Shown here: positions 10,802 through 22,200 of the stretch, in pieces
How positions within the stretch are numbered: the first letter of the stretch is position 1
How the letters are laid out: each line of letters opens with the position of its first letter
NCBI GenBank assembly: GCA_013399695.1
Contig: VXAU01000303.1
Coordinates: 310,001 to 374,000, forward strand
From: Formicarius rufipectus
Taxonomy: Eukaryota > Chordata > Aves > Passeriformes > Formicariidae
Length of the DNA: 64,000 nt
Direction of reading: 5' to 3'
Notes under the pieces: model-generated
Seen by the model: only the letters and a program-made list of their open reading frames with translations
What the model was told of the DNA's origin: nothing
Databases searched by the model: none
Program-made: the position numbers and the translations under genes

Positions 10802-11161
10802 GTTCATCTGGAGAAGAGAAGGCTGCAGGAAACTTCAGGGCTTCTGCCAGTGCCTGAAGGGCTCCCGGGGAGCTGGAGAGGGACTTGGGATGAGGGCCTG
10901 GAGTAATGGGACCAGGGGGAATGGCTTCTCACTGCCATAAAATGGTAGGGTTAGATGGGATATTGGGAAGAAATTCCTCCCTGTGTAGGTGGTGAGACCC
11001 TGGCACAGGTTCCCAGAGAAGCTGTGGCTGCCCCATCCCTGGAAGTGTCCAAGGCCAGGTTGGACTAACCTGGGATCGTGGAAGGTGCCCCTGCACATGG
11101 CAGGGGGTGCAACGAGATGATCTCAATGTTCCCTTCCCACCCAAACATTCTGTGGTTCTCA
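10802..11161 (+). mobile_element. CR1 LINE 3' fragment (sense), longest copy in the window
   Basis: About 360 bp in sense orientation, in the canonical order: TTCATCTGGAGAAGAGAAGG, CAGTGCCTGAAGGGCTC, GGAGCTGGAGAGGGACT, GGAAGAAATTCCTCCCTGTG, CCCAGAGAAGCTGTGGCTGC, CCAGGTTGGACTAACC, GATGATCTCAATGTTCCC, and ACATTCTGTGGTTCT. The reading frames on its opposite strand are retroposon shadows. Confidence 0.95.
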
Positions 11162-11382
11162 GGATTGTTGTATGTACCAGGACACAAACCCCAGCCGTGC
11201 TGGTGGCACTGTAGGTTTGGGGGTGCTTGCCCTGGCCCCGAGGGATGTCAGAGCAGCACCAGGTGCCTGGACCTGGCCAGGAGCACCTGCAGTGTCTTCC
11301 CCACGACTGGGGCAGAGCCGTCCTCCCTGCTGGGCTGTCACTCCATGTGAGCCACAGCGTTTGGTGGCACAGGTGACACTGC

Positions 11383-11634
11383 CATGCCCACCTCGCTGTG
11401 CCCACCTCGCTGTGCCCACCTCGCTGTGCCCACCTCGCTGTGCCCACCTCGCTGTGCCCACCTCGCTGTGCCCACCTCGCTGTGCCCACCTCGCTGTGCC
11501 CACCTCGCTGTGCCCACCTCGCTGTGCCCACCTCGCTGTGCCCACCTCGCTGTGCCCACCTCGCTGTGCCCACCTCGCTGTGCCCACCTCGCTGTGCCCA
11601 CCTCGCTGTGCCCACCTCGCCGTGCCCACCTCGC
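11383..11634 (+). repeat. 14-bp minisatellite, 18 near-identical units
   Basis: The unit TGTGCCCACCTCGC is repeated exactly 18 times over 252 bp. The only visible variants are the first unit (CATGCCC...) and the last (CGTGCCC...). Such homogeneity implies recent expansion or ongoing homogenisation. Since 14 is not a multiple of 3, every frame on both strands stays open, giving artefactual peptide repeats (CPPRCAHLAVPTS on +, ARWAQRGGHSEVGT on -). It follows directly after a CR1 copy and about 220 bp of GC-rich DNA. Confidence 0.97.
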
Positions 11635-11636
11635 CG

Positions 11637-12147
11637 GGCATGCCCAAGGGGCTCTGTGGGCAGTGCCCAGTGTGTCTGGAGCTCAGCACAAAAAACGTAG
11701 ACTAACTGATTTAAAGTAGCAGTGCCAGAATCCTAACAAGATTATTTAATTTTTCAGGGGGTGGGAGAACATTCTTTCGTGCATCATTATTGATTTTCAG
11801 CGCGGTACAAACCCCGGCCGTGTACAGCAATAACACGGGAAAGGCACGATCACTGCGCAGCAATTACAGCTGCAGCCCTGCGCTCCTGCTGCACCCGCCT
11901 GCCGGGCAGCTCGCTGCTGAAGGACCTCAGAAACAGGATTGAGAGCAACAGTTCCGTGTCCTGCTGCAATGCTGTGCGGGGGGATTCCTCCCCGAGGTGC
12001 TGACGGTGTCTTTATTGCTCCTGCAGTCAGTCACTGCCTGTCTGTGCTCTTCCCGAGCCGGGAGGCAGAGCAGGATGGGACCCAGAGGAGCCCCCAGGCA
12101 GAGGCACATGTTCGTGTGGGAGCACTCCCGGGAGTGGGGCAGTCCCC
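11637..12147. other. Unique non-coding DNA
   Basis: No gene recognised. An AT-rich segment (11695-11790) precedes a CpG-containing stretch around 11795-11930. Open frames are short. Confidence 0.5.
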
Positions 12148-12303
12148 ATCACAGAATTCCAGAATAGTTTGGCTTGGAGGAGACCTTAAAGCTCCTCTAA
12201 TCCCACCCCCTGCCATGGGCAGACACATCCCACTCTCCCAAGTTGCTCCAAGCCCCGTCTAACCTGGCCTTGGACACGTCCAGGGGTGGGGCAACACCTG
12301 GCC
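12148..12303 (-). mobile_element. CR1 LINE 3' fragment (antisense)
   Basis: Begins ATCACAGAATTCCAGAATAG, then TTTGGCTTGGAGGAGACCTT, CCCTGCCATGGGCAGACACA, CTCCAAGCCCCGTCTAACCT and CCAGGGGTGGGGCAACACC. Moderately diverged and 5'-truncated. Confidence 0.93.
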
Positions 12304-12856
12304 ACATCCTGGTGTGCCTCAGCCCCTACACAGAGGATCCGTGTCCCTCCCATAGTCCCTCCCAGAGCAACCCCAGGGCTCCATAAATGCCTTCCTGGGC
12401 TGCATGGAGCAGGGCTGTGCTCTGCAGCCAGTGGGGGTTCTGTGTCTGTGTGGAGGTGACACGGGCACACAGCTCCAGCCGTGTGTGTGCCAGCCCTTGG
12501 AAGCGATGGAGTGTGGAAAAACAGACAACCGAAACCTCTCTAGCACTGTGAAAGTTTTATGGTCATTTTTCCAATTACATAATAGAGTTCATAATCTGTT
12601 ATGAATTAGCATAAATAGGAATCAGGCCACAGTTAAGAAAATAAGTCAAATTGCATTTTGGGAAGCATTGTTCTGTCTGTTTGAACAGTTTGCTCTCGTG
12701 CTAACCTGACAAATTTGGCAATTCACAGCATCCTCCTTGTAACCAGTGGGAATTACTGAGGTTTTACGTACAGGCTGCAACATCCTTGGGTGCTGCAGAC
12801 AGGTTGGTTTCGGGAGAGCAGAGTGTCCTTCAAAAAGCCAAACTGCTGAGTCTGTG
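12304..12856. other. Unique DNA with an AT-rich, enhancer-like segment
   Basis: GC-rich to about 12520, then AT-rich (12530-12730) with TCCAATTACATAATAGAG and TTATGAATTAGCATAAATAGG. This cluster of ATTA/TAAT cores in otherwise unique DNA suggests a conserved non-coding element. No coding exon is visible. Confidence 0.35.
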
Positions 12857-13052
12857 TAGGGTTGGATATTGGGAAAATTCCTTCACGGAAAGGGTTGTCC
12901 AGCACTGGCCCAGGCTGCCCAAGGCAGAGGTGGGGTTCCCATTCCAGGAGGGATTTAAAAGCCGTGTAGGTGTGGCCTTGGCAGTGCTGGGGGGATGGTC
13001 AGACTCAGTGAGTCTGGAGGCCTTTTCCAACCCAAATGGTTCTGTGATTCTA
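12857..13052 (+). mobile_element. CR1 LINE 3' fragment (sense)
   Basis: Reads TAGGGTTGGATATTGGGAA, GCACTGGCCCAGGCTGCCCA, GGTGGGGTTCCCATTCC, CAGACTCAGTGAGTCTGGAG and CCTTTTCCAACCCAAATGG, ending in TTCTGTGATTCTAT. A typical 5'-truncated CR1. The 182-residue reading frame that crosses it is an artefact of the repeat and the 12-bp array downstream. Confidence 0.93.
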
Positions 13053-13252
13053 TTCATCACCAGGCAGGTGGAAATCACTACCCAAAAAATGTTAGGAACA
13101 TCATCAGCTCAGAGGGCAGAACTTGTGAATGGTGTTTTGGCATCATCGTACCGTGTCAGGAGTGACGTTCAAATGGCAGCCAGAGACGGGAAGGCAGCAA
13201 GGAGAGTGTTTTCATCACCCCTCCTGGCTGGGAGTGCAGAGATGACACAGCC

Positions 13253-13308
13253 CTGGGCAGGTGACTGGGCAGGTGACTGGGCAGGTGACTGGGCAGGTGA
13301 CTGGGCAG
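13253..13308 (+). repeat. 12-bp tandem repeat, about 4.7 units
   Basis: CTGGGCAGGTGA starts at 13253, 13265, 13277 and 13289, with a partial unit at 13301-13308. The units are identical. The 12-bp period keeps one frame in register (GDWA repeated), so any protein read through it is low-complexity. Between this and the CR1 upstream (13053-13252) nothing else is recognised. Confidence 0.96.
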
Positions 13309-16127
13309 CCTCCCTCCTCCCTGGTGTGGGGTGACTGTGGCTCCTCCGGGAGCTGTCTGGGAACGGGAGCAGCTGCTGGACAGCAGAGTGTGTCTGACAA
13401 CAGGGCATTAGTGAACCCAGTCAGGTTTTCTCCATCTCAGGTTTGCAGTGTGAGCGGGGTGCTGCCCTGTGCCCAGAGCTTGGGTTTGGCTGTGGCTGTG
13501 CAGGGGCAGGAGGGGCAGGACAGCGGGTGCAGTGTGGGCTGTGTCCTCCCTGGGCACTGTGACCGGGCTGGGGTGGCAGGGACGTGCTCCTGCTCTGCTC
13601 CCACAGCTCCCACACCAACCAGCTCTGCAGCAACGGTGGAGCTTTGGGTTTTCAGCATCTTGCAGGCAGCTGGTTTTTCTACATTTGCAGGTTATCCGTG
13701 ACAGAGCAGGGGGTGTGGCGGCTGTCCCTCGCCCTGCCCAGTTACACACAGCATCCTTCAGGCCAAACCTGAGGCTTTTGCCTCCTCCAGCACCTCCACA
13801 GGCGTTTCTGGCAAAGCAGGGGAGTCTACGAGCCCTCACTTGTGAAACAAAGCCTAATGCAAGGGTTAGCAGGTCGTGGCTCAGCAGTGGCTGTAATCCT
13901 TGGCGGGGTGTGACATGCCCATCCTCCTGAATTAGCGCGGGGCACACGGAATTTGGCACGGTGCTAATTGTGATCGGACAGGAACAAGTGGCCCCAGCGT
14001 GTGGGCACGTGGTGGGACAAAGCGAGTGCCCCGAGCCCACGTGTGCCCCCGGCCCTGCTCGAGGGGCTGCCCGAGTGCTGCTGCCTCCCCAGCACGGTGG
14101 GGAGAAGGGCTCCCGTGTCATTCAGTGGGGGCTTTGGGGATGCTCCTTCTTTGCTGTACAGTAACTCAGCTGCTGTAGAATCACAGCAGCTGTTGGTGGG
14201 GCAAACTCCCTGCTGGTCACAGCCAGGCAGGAGGGATTCCCAGGTCAGAACGGAGCCCCAGGAGAGGAGCTAGTGAGGCTGGGCAGAGGGACAAGCCTCC
14301 TTTCACCAGAGCTCCCCTTCTAGAAATCAGTCCTTGTGTGACAGGTTCAGAGCCATTTCTCTCTGCCATCCCATCCCAGCAGCTGGGGATGCTGAGCAGG
14401 GGCCACTCCCGGGGTGAGGGAAGTGGGGGACACTGGGAGCCACAGTGCCATTCACAGGCACATTCCTGGGCAGGGGGAGAGCACCTTCAGCAGTCCCTTC
14501 CTGCCTGTGTCCATCCCAGAACCATGAGAGGGATTTCAGCCTGTTCACAGTCAGATTTGGAGGATGATCCCCCAGGGTGGGAGGTGTTTGCTCCCTGTTC
14601 ACCCAAAACCAGGGGGGTTTCTCCCAGCCATGGCTTTCTGCTTTCATCAGTCAGTCAGAGGATGGAGTCAGGTATTCCCCAAGAACAAACCTGGAAGCAA
14701 CCAAAGGGTGACTGTCACATCTCCAGTGCCACCTCACAGGCTGAGGGTATCCAGCCTCCTCCTGCTACCTGCCAAAGTCCAAATAATGGATCCCACTATA
14801 TGGCCCAAACAAGAAGCTTCAGCTTTCTGCTCCTCTGCCTTTCCTCTAAGGATTCCCTAAGAACAGGGAGTGCTATTCTATGTGGGGGGAGAAAACCCCA
14901 AAACAACAGACTTGGGACTTAGCCTATCCTCTCCCCTTGTCCGAGGGCACTGGGATCAGGTGGTTCCCCAAGCCAATCCATTTATTAAAGCAAGAAAACA
15001 TCTGCCTTTAAAAGAGGCAGATTTAAAATGCCTGGTTAAATCTAGGATCCTCTTCAGTGACAGGCATGGCCCAGCATCCAGTGTGAGCTGTGGGAGGTGT
15101 GGCAGGAACTCTTCTCTGTTAAACTTGACTTCCCTGAAAATACTGTGTGTTACCTTCATTACCTGCACGTCACTTTGTCGTCTCCTCCTGCCAGGGTATT
15201 TATGACTAAGCTGAAGCAGTGCAAAATTTCTGTTCCCTCCCTTGCCAATGTTGCCTTTGTGCCCTTTTTTCCTATCTTTTTATCAAGAATTTGCAGGAAG
15301 ACTAATCCTCCTTTCTCCATGACAGTTTAGTTTCCTTAAGAACCTTTAGTGAGGGATGTTCTAGAAAAGCTTTTAGAAAATCTGATTCCACTATATCAGC
15401 TCAAATCTCCCGTATTAGCAGGACTGGTTCCTTGTCAGACAATTCAGATCTTTTTTTGGCTTTCAGGCTCCTCCCCAGACACATGTTTACTCATCACTGC
15501 TAATTCCAATCAATCCCACAGGTTTCTATCCTTTTGCCTGTACTGCAAATTGGTCTGTCATTCCCATGACAACTCCTAAAGCCTGTTGGAAAAATTTGTC
15601 ACCTTCTGTTCCCCAGATGCAAAAGAAGAAGGTTCAGCAATTTCATATTTGAGCTCCTTGAGGACTCTGGAAGGAGCACTGTCAGCCTCTGGTGATTTGT
15701 TGCTCTGGCATATGAACCCTCCTGACCCCTCCACAGTGAACAGCAGTGTAAGGAATTAATTTAATTTTGCTGCTGTGCCCTTATCTTTCTTAATTCCCCC
15801 TTTTACTCCTTACCCATCCATCAGCAGCACTGGGTGATGGACAGGCTTCCTGCTTTTGTGTTGGAGAAGTTTTTATTAGCTCCCTGAACTCTGGTGATTG
15901 TTCCCCAGGCCCTGTTTTGCCTTGCCTTATCATGGCTTTGCACTTAGAGTGCTGGATTTATGTCTTTTTCTATTTTCATTGTTTGGAAACAATTTGCATT
16001 TTCCTGAAAGTACCTTTTTTATTTGGGATAGCTTCCTTGTTCTCTTGGTTTGAAACCAGCTCTGAATGTGTGGTGGTTTAGCCTTTCACCTGGTGTGTCT
16101 CACACACTCTCGTGTGCCAAAGTGTGT
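13309..16127. other. Gene-free unique DNA
   Basis: No gene or repeat family recognised over 2.8 kb. The 13309-14650 part is GC-rich with overlapping open frames on both strands. At 13925-13985 there is a short island with ATTAGCGCGGGG and GCACGGTGCTAATTGTGATC that looks motif-like. The 14980-16060 part is pyrimidine-rich on the + strand, with short frames and no domain. Confidence 0.45.
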
Positions 16128-16285
16128 CATAGAATCAGGAAATGAGTTGGGCTGGAACAACCTTAAAGCTTATTTCACCCCCCGCCATGGGCAGGGACAC
16201 CTTGCACTATCCCAGGTTGCTCCAAACACTGTCCGGCCTGGCCTTGGGCACTCAGGCACGGGGCAGCCACAGCGTCAGGTGGAGA
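16128..16285 (-). mobile_element. CR1 LINE 3' fragment (antisense)
   Basis: Starts CATAGAATCAGGAAATGAG, then TTGGGCTGGAACAACCTTAAAG, GCCATGGGCAGGGACACCTT, CCAGGTTGCTCCAAACACTG and CCTGGCCTTGGGCACTC. A diverged but clear 5'-truncated CR1. Confidence 0.92.
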
Positions 16286-18048
16286 GGGGGGACAGAGGAG
16301 TTCCAAAGTGGGCAGAGGCAAATTGTATTTCACGAGATTTCTGTAATTCCCAGACATAAATTCCTGACAGCTGCAGATGTGTGACTGCCACAAGAACCAC
16401 CTTCATAGTGGGAGAGCTCCCATCCCGAAAACATCCTGGCATTTGTTGCATGACACCTCCTGGTCAGCTGCCCACACGGGTGCCGAGCTGTGCACCCACA
16501 GGGATGGTCTTCCTTGGGAAGCAGAAGGCTTCTCATGAATCCAGTTGTTTTCCCTGACTCTTCATTGTGTTTGTTTTCCTGCCTCGTGTTTCTACTCGCC
16601 TGCCGGGTATGTGAGTGGCCAGCCTGGGCTGCACTTGTTAGAGCAGAGCAGACCACATGGCTCCTGCACTTGCTGATGGCTGAGCCAGGCCCGTGGCACA
16701 GGTAAACTTGGGTTTTCCTTTGGCAAAGCCACCGAAATGCAGCTGATGCAGTGTTTTCCCTGTGAAGCCAGGAAGATAGAAGGTGCAGCTGTCTGGTTTG
16801 TACGAGGCAAAATACACCTGTCATAGAGCTGCTACAGGTCAGCCCTCAGTGTCAGGAGAGGTAGGAGAGTCGTAAATGTTGACTGAGTTGGAACTGGACA
16901 CAGAAAATATTAGCAACTCCGTGCTGTACCCAGAGTCCTGTTTCTTTTGGTGCATTATTCCAAATCCTTCAGAATATTTTATATGCTTCACATTCTTCCA
17001 TTTGCAGGCTTTGATCTGGAGAGTTCGTACCGACTTTTTCCAGTGTCAGTAGGAACCATCTCCCCCGCTCCACTCGCTGGCACCAGACCTGCAGTCCCAC
17101 ACTGAGGTAGGAAGACCTCTTTTTTGTAAGCCTTGGAGAAGTGATTTTGGTGTTGGTCGCCCTCCTGGAATGTGTAATGTAAATCACCTGGATTAAGAGA
17201 GATGTGATTCCATGTAACAGAGCTGTGCTGTTCTCTGGCAGAGCTGGGAGTTCCTCATGCTCTCAGTGAGCCACAGGGTTTGCTGCTCTGCTTTCTCATG
17301 GCCCTGTGGTTTTATTCGAAAGCCATCTGCATGAAATGTTTCTGTGCACCTGACCCGCTGGTCACTAGTGTTGAATCCTTTTGTTTTCCATGAAAAGGTG
17401 TCTTTTGAACAAGGCCATCCTTGGATTATTTTTTCTTACATGTCTACAAAGCTGACACCTTGCCAAGCTGTAGTTCTGTGTGGGCTGGTGAGAAACCATT
17501 GGGCTCGGTATTTAATTATTTATGTTTACCCTAACTGTTCGTTTCTGTCATTAAGAACAGGCCAAATGATTAGTTCCCTTGGCTTAATCTTCTTAGCAGG
17601 AAAACTGTCCTTTGAATGTCTGTCCAAGTCAAACAGGCATAAGGAAGGATGAGAAAAGGACAAGACTCCTTACTTTGTTCATTTTCCATGTGAATTGGTG
17701 AAAGTAAATCATATTTGGATGGTCTGTTTCAATTCTTAAATATTCAGTTTCTCAAAATTATGGTAAATGATGTGTGGGCAGAAAGCACATCTTCCAGAAC
17801 ATGGGGAAAATATCCCTTCCCTTCCTACCAATCACTCCACCATGAGATTTGGCACTGGAAATCTCTATACCTGTGGTCCAAGTATAGTAATTTCATTCAA
17901 AATTACTTTGTGTACAACTAGAATTCAGTGAGTCACTGTGAAGTATGAAGTGCCTGCTTTTAATATATCTGTATATTCTGAGTCATTTGAGGTCGTTCAT
18001 AATCTCTGGGCTACTTGGTAATATCAAACTAACGTGTGATGCCAACAG
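16286..18048. other. Gene-free unique DNA
   Basis: No gene recognised. A CAG|GTAAAC donor-like site ends at about 16702, with a pyrimidine-rich stretch upstream (16555-16610), but the reading frame between them is not protein-like. From 17300 to 18050 the DNA is AT-rich. Confidence 0.45.
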
Positions 18049-18051
18049 CAG

Positions 18052-18119
18052 TGGAAGGATTAGTGGCAACCTTCAAAAAATAGTCATCAGAGTTCTCTGT
18101 CTTGATGGAAAACAGAAAT
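18052..18119 (+). other. Candidate exon in AT-rich DNA (unproven)
   Basis: Stop-free reading runs for about 148 codons (17945-18391) in AT-rich DNA, where stops should be frequent. Inside it, 68 bp lie between CAG (18049-18051) and a perfect GTAAGT donor at 18120-18125. A good branch-point-like ACTAAC sits at 18028-18033. The encoded peptide (...ISGNLQKIVIRVLCLDGKQK...) has the alternating hydrophobic pattern of a beta-strand pair, vaguely like the first strands of ubiquitin-fold domains. The pyrimidine tract before the AG is poor and I do not recognise a family, so this may be chance. Confidence 0.18.
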
Positions 18120-18391
18120 GTAAGTTTGTAGTTGGATTTTTAACTTGTATTTACTTTTTTGGGGTCTTTTTACCCTTTAAGGAAGGCTTCTCTTCAGCTT
18201 TCTTCCTACATTTTTATCTGAAGTATTTTGTTTACAACACAAGTGCAACACTTCAATTTCTTGAGAATCATCAGACTTATAAATTAAATGGAAGCCTTGG
18301 GAAATTGTGTGATGGGCAGACACTCACTCGCTTTGTGCTCTCAGTATCTCAGGATCCCAAGCAAACCATCTACTTTTTCCCATTTAGTTAG

Positions 18392-19851
18392 GAAGTTTGG
18401 CAGGCGTTGTGTCCCTTGAGGGGTGTGTGTGCATGGTGTTCTTCAGGTGTTGTAAACTGAGTCAAAGATTTGGGGGAGGAATGGACATGCTGACATCCTA
18501 CCTTCCCTGTGTCAGTGTTCTTGACTTTGATAGGAGAAGGAGAGGGAAAACGATGGAACACAGAAAGGGAAGATAAGCACAGAGGAGGGAAGGAGGGTGG
18601 CAGGGGTACATTTGGAAACATTTTGGAGAGAGAGCACGTGGAGTCACTTGGGACTTTCTCACACCGTTATGTCTTGGTTGGTTTTGTTGTATTGGAAATT
18701 GCAAGTTTTCATAAAAATTGTGCAGTACCTACAAAAGGATTCAATTTTGGAACCAATCTGTGTGTTGCTTCTATTAATGACTGGGGCAGGAAAAGTGGGA
18801 TTATGCTGAGGGAATCTCCTCCAACTTCAGTGCTTCATCAGTCTGAGGGAGGCAGTGGGGCTGTGAGAAATGAAGCAAACTCAAACCAAAACTGGTCCTG
18901 GGGTTAAACAGTGAAGATGGGCAGTGAACACCTCGGGGAGCTCTGTGGGTGATTGGTTTGAGCATCTTAGTTAATTAAAACTGCAGGCTTAATTGTGTCA
19001 AAGAGGCAAACACAGGTGCTAAAAAGCAAGTGTGGGGTGAGTAAGGGAGGATCTTACACAAGTGGGAAGAAGACAAGGAGAAAGCCTCCAGAGGAGAATA
19101 ATTCTTCTAAATGTCCATGGAAAAATGGGCTTTTGTTTCACAGAATTGTAACTTTTAAATCTGTACAGCCAGTACAAGCAGGTAGCTTTATTTTGCCAAA
19201 GGGTAGGATAGTGTGAGGCTCACGTACCTCCAGAAGAGACCCAAAGCCTTAACCAGCTGCAGGGAGGAAAATCAAAAATTTGGGTTCTGTGTCAGTGGAT
19301 CACACTCTGTTCCTTTCCCCTGTAAAAAGGAACTTTCTTGTCCATGCTATTCTTGGCCATTACATGGAAGGCTTTGATTTCACCTTGGTGAGGGAAAGGC
19401 CATTGTTCATACTCTGCTAAAGTTGCATAGATTTTGCTATGGGGTTATTATTATAATTGTCTGTTTAGTGGCTAATTGCTCTTCTGTAAGTGGGAAAGAA
19501 GTGGAGAACATGGACCAAGGCTGTATTTCAGAGTAAAAGAAGGTATTTTTTAATGCCTTTTAAGGTGTGTCTGGATCTTCTGGCATAAGCATATAACTTA
19601 TTTTTAGTAACTTTATTTCAATACCTGAAAAAAAGAGTGGGAATGTGTTTGTAGCTCATCACCTGGGTGATATGCTGACATATGAGAGACAGTTCTCATG
19701 TGATGTCCCAAAATACTTTCTCTTTTTAACTGGCATGAGGCTCTTTCAGAAGCTGTTGTAGTTTTAGTTCAGTGGCTCCAAAACTCTTTGCCCCCACATC
19801 AACAGTTCCAGCCATGGTCAGTAGGGAACCCTGAGCAAGCAGCAAACAGTT
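18392..19851. other. Gene-free unique DNA
   Basis: No gene recognised. A purine-rich segment lies at 18530-18605 (A/G runs such as AGGAGAAGGAGAGGGAAAA). The rest is balanced to AT-rich unique sequence. Confidence 0.5.
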
Positions 19852-20016
19852 GGCCCTGGCACAGGGTGGGCAGAGAAGCTGTGGCTGCCCCAGCCCTGGG
19901 AGTGTCCCAGGCCAGGTTGGACGGGGCTTGGAGCACTCTGGGCTGGTGGGAGGTGTCCCTGCCCAGGGCAGGGGTGGGACGGGTTTGAGGTCCCTTCCAA
20001 ACCAGTCTGTGATTCT
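19852..20016 (+). mobile_element. CR1 LINE 3' fragment (sense)
   Basis: Reads GGCAGAGAAGCTGTGGCTGC, CCCAGGCCAGGTTGGACGGG, GGAGGTGTCCCTGCCCAGG and GAGGTCCCTTCCAAACCAG, ending TCTGTGATTCT. 5'-truncated, sense orientation. Confidence 0.94.
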
Positions 20017-21440
20017 GACTTCACCGCTGTTTGCTGTATTAACAATTAAAAGTTTAATGATAAGGACTGGTGGTAGTTTAGGATAAAACTTGAAGGTTCT
20101 TAAGGATTTTAGTTTGTTTATCTAGTTGTGAAGGTAGATTAAACTACACTGAGTATGATTATCCAGCGTGTCCTTACCATGTACAGATTAGAGAGGTTTC
20201 CTCAGACATGAGCTGGTTGTTTTCCTCACTGGAAAATGTGGACATGTGGCAGGTGTTGAGAGATTTTCTTCCAATTTCTCCAAAGGATAAAGTCTTTACA
20301 TCATCTGTCTTTAAAACATTTAAGCTATAGGTTCTTAGCTGGTGGAATCAGCTGGAATTAGCAGGATACCTCTCTAGACACACAGCCCAGGAGCCTTTGC
20401 CCGGCTGCCCTCACCAGCAGTAAGAGCTGGGTACAGAATGACAGAGGGGCTGAAGCCTGTTTCCCTTTTCCCTGCTGACATTCCTGCTTCCCAAAGGTAC
20501 AGGATGCACAGTCTCTCAGAGCTCAGGGAGCTGTGCCAGTGACACATTTTCCAGGTTGCTGTGCCGGGCTCGCTCCGAGCTGGGGGTGGTGGGAGGGTGT
20601 CCCCAGCCCCACAGCCCTGCACACTCAGCCTGGGCACAGAGATCTGGGGCTGAGAACATCCAGAATCCCCTGAAACTCCTGTTGACAAACACATAAGCTG
20701 TGCCTCCGTGCCATTTAAAGCTCACACACACCATTTACAAGTAAAAATCATACAAAATAGATTATTTCAGTTTTTTCCCCTATTTGATTGATCCTGATAA
20801 AAAGGCCATGCTTGTATTAAATCTTTTTATTTTTTGCAACCATATGACAGTTTTAGGGCACAGTAACATTTATGAAATAATCTATTTAAGGCAAAACACA
20901 GGAGAGTCAGACACTGAAGAGTCTGGTGCCCTGTCCAGCATCCTGGAGGCTCTGGGCATGGTGGCAGCATCTCCTCCACACCGATGCCCTGTGCCTTCCT
21001 GTTGGGGCTGCCTGTGCTGCTGGGCCAGAGAAGAGGACTGGTGTCAATGAACTCGAGTGATTTTAAAAGTCTGTGTTTACAGGCTCTGAAAGTTTTCTCT
21101 GAATAAAGCCTGTCGAGTAGCAGAGAGCAATTCCGGCATTACCAGCAGCCAGAGCAGGGACAATGAGCACCGACCTCTCCTTCTGGCTGGTTGCTGGTAT
21201 TTGTTTGAGGCTCTGTACAGACAATGCTACAACATCCTTACACACACCACCGGCTTTGTGGTATCGGTCTCCTTGGAGCCTTGGCACGGGGAAGGACATG
21301 CATGTCCAGGCATTTTCCAGGTGGCAGGATTTCCTTCTCCTCTGGTCCCGGCGCCGCGAGCCCCCTCCTTTCAGCCCGGCACCATTTAAATAGAACATTT
21401 GTTTTCATTATAGGTTTTTGCATCTCTGCCTTTCATTGCT
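20017..21440. other. Unique non-coding DNA
   Basis: AT-rich to about 20380 and again 20740-20900, GC-rich between. No gene recognised. 21060-21430 has a high-complexity mixed sequence that could be conserved, but I see no exon in it. Confidence 0.45.
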
Positions 21441-22200
21441 GTTAATGAATTTCTAGGGTCTGATTGGGAAACAAAAGGCAAACGCAAACATAAAGAGGGC
21501 TGTGACAAAGGCTGGCAGGCTGTGTAGCGGGGCGCTGGCCGTGCTGCTGCGGGGTGACACCACTGGTTAGGATGCTAATCTGCTGCTCGGCGTTTAAGAT
21601 TCCGCTCAGGTCGGAGAGGCTCGGCCAGCCGGGCGTGGGGCCGGGGTGTCTGCCCGGCAGCCCCACACACGTCGCGCCCCTCGCCCGCCCCGCTCCCCTC
21701 CCTGGGCATACATACCATCCACAAAGCTTCCTGCAAACGCTGAAACTCAGGGAATGGGGAAAAGCCAGGTATGATTGGCTCGTTCCTCTGCCTCCGCGTC
21801 CCCAAAGATTCCCACTTTCACAGACCATGTGTTTCTGCTGCTGGAGAAGCCCAGACTGTGACGTGCCAAAATTCAGCAACAATGAAGTCAGACGGAGTTT
21901 AACATCCAAAACAAAGGGACGGCGTTTCTGTAGTTCACTGACAACACAGCAGTCACAGGATGGTTTAAATTTCCCTTTATTCTCTCTCCCCACCCAAACT
22001 CAGCTCAAGAGAAAGCCAACATTTATTAAAATCCATTCAGGACAGCAGGCAGATGCCCAGGTGGGAAGGAAAGCTTGCTCCTGGTAGTCCCGATGACTGT
22101 CACCTTCCCTGTGTGCTTGGAGGCAGTGAGCTGCAACCTCCAGCCAGAGCAAGGTGGTTCTGATTTCCAGAATTAAGGAAGGAATCAATTCCAGAGCCAG
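21441..22200. other. CpG-rich patch flanked by possible conserved sequence
   Basis: 21590-21715 is dense in CpG (TCGCGCCCCTCGCCCGCCCC and similar). On each side is high-complexity sequence (21440-21590 and 21870-22040). Reading frames of about 180 codons are open on both strands at once (21554-22087 plus, 21442-21993 minus), which argues against either being real. A 42-bp segment 21727-21768 ends at CAG|GTATGA and is open in phase 0, but its acceptor is weak. A promoter-like or enhancer-like CpG element is possible. Confidence 0.35.

Noticed and set aside
10929..11705. Long frames on both strands (up to 228 codons) with HSEVGTARWAQRG or CPPRCAHLAVPTS repeats
   Set aside because: Artefacts of the 14-bp minisatellite, whose period keeps every frame open, plus CR1 shadow sequence.
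12786..13334. 182-codon plus-strand frame
   Set aside because: It runs through a CR1 fragment and the 12-bp repeat. No coding evidence beyond absence of stops.
13408..14121. 237-codon minus-strand frame
   Set aside because: GC-rich region with several overlapping frames on both strands. No domain, no splice structure, low-complexity composition.
21442..22087. About 180-codon frames on both strands
   Set aside because: Mutually overlapping in antisense over a CpG-rich patch. Neither peptide is recognisable.
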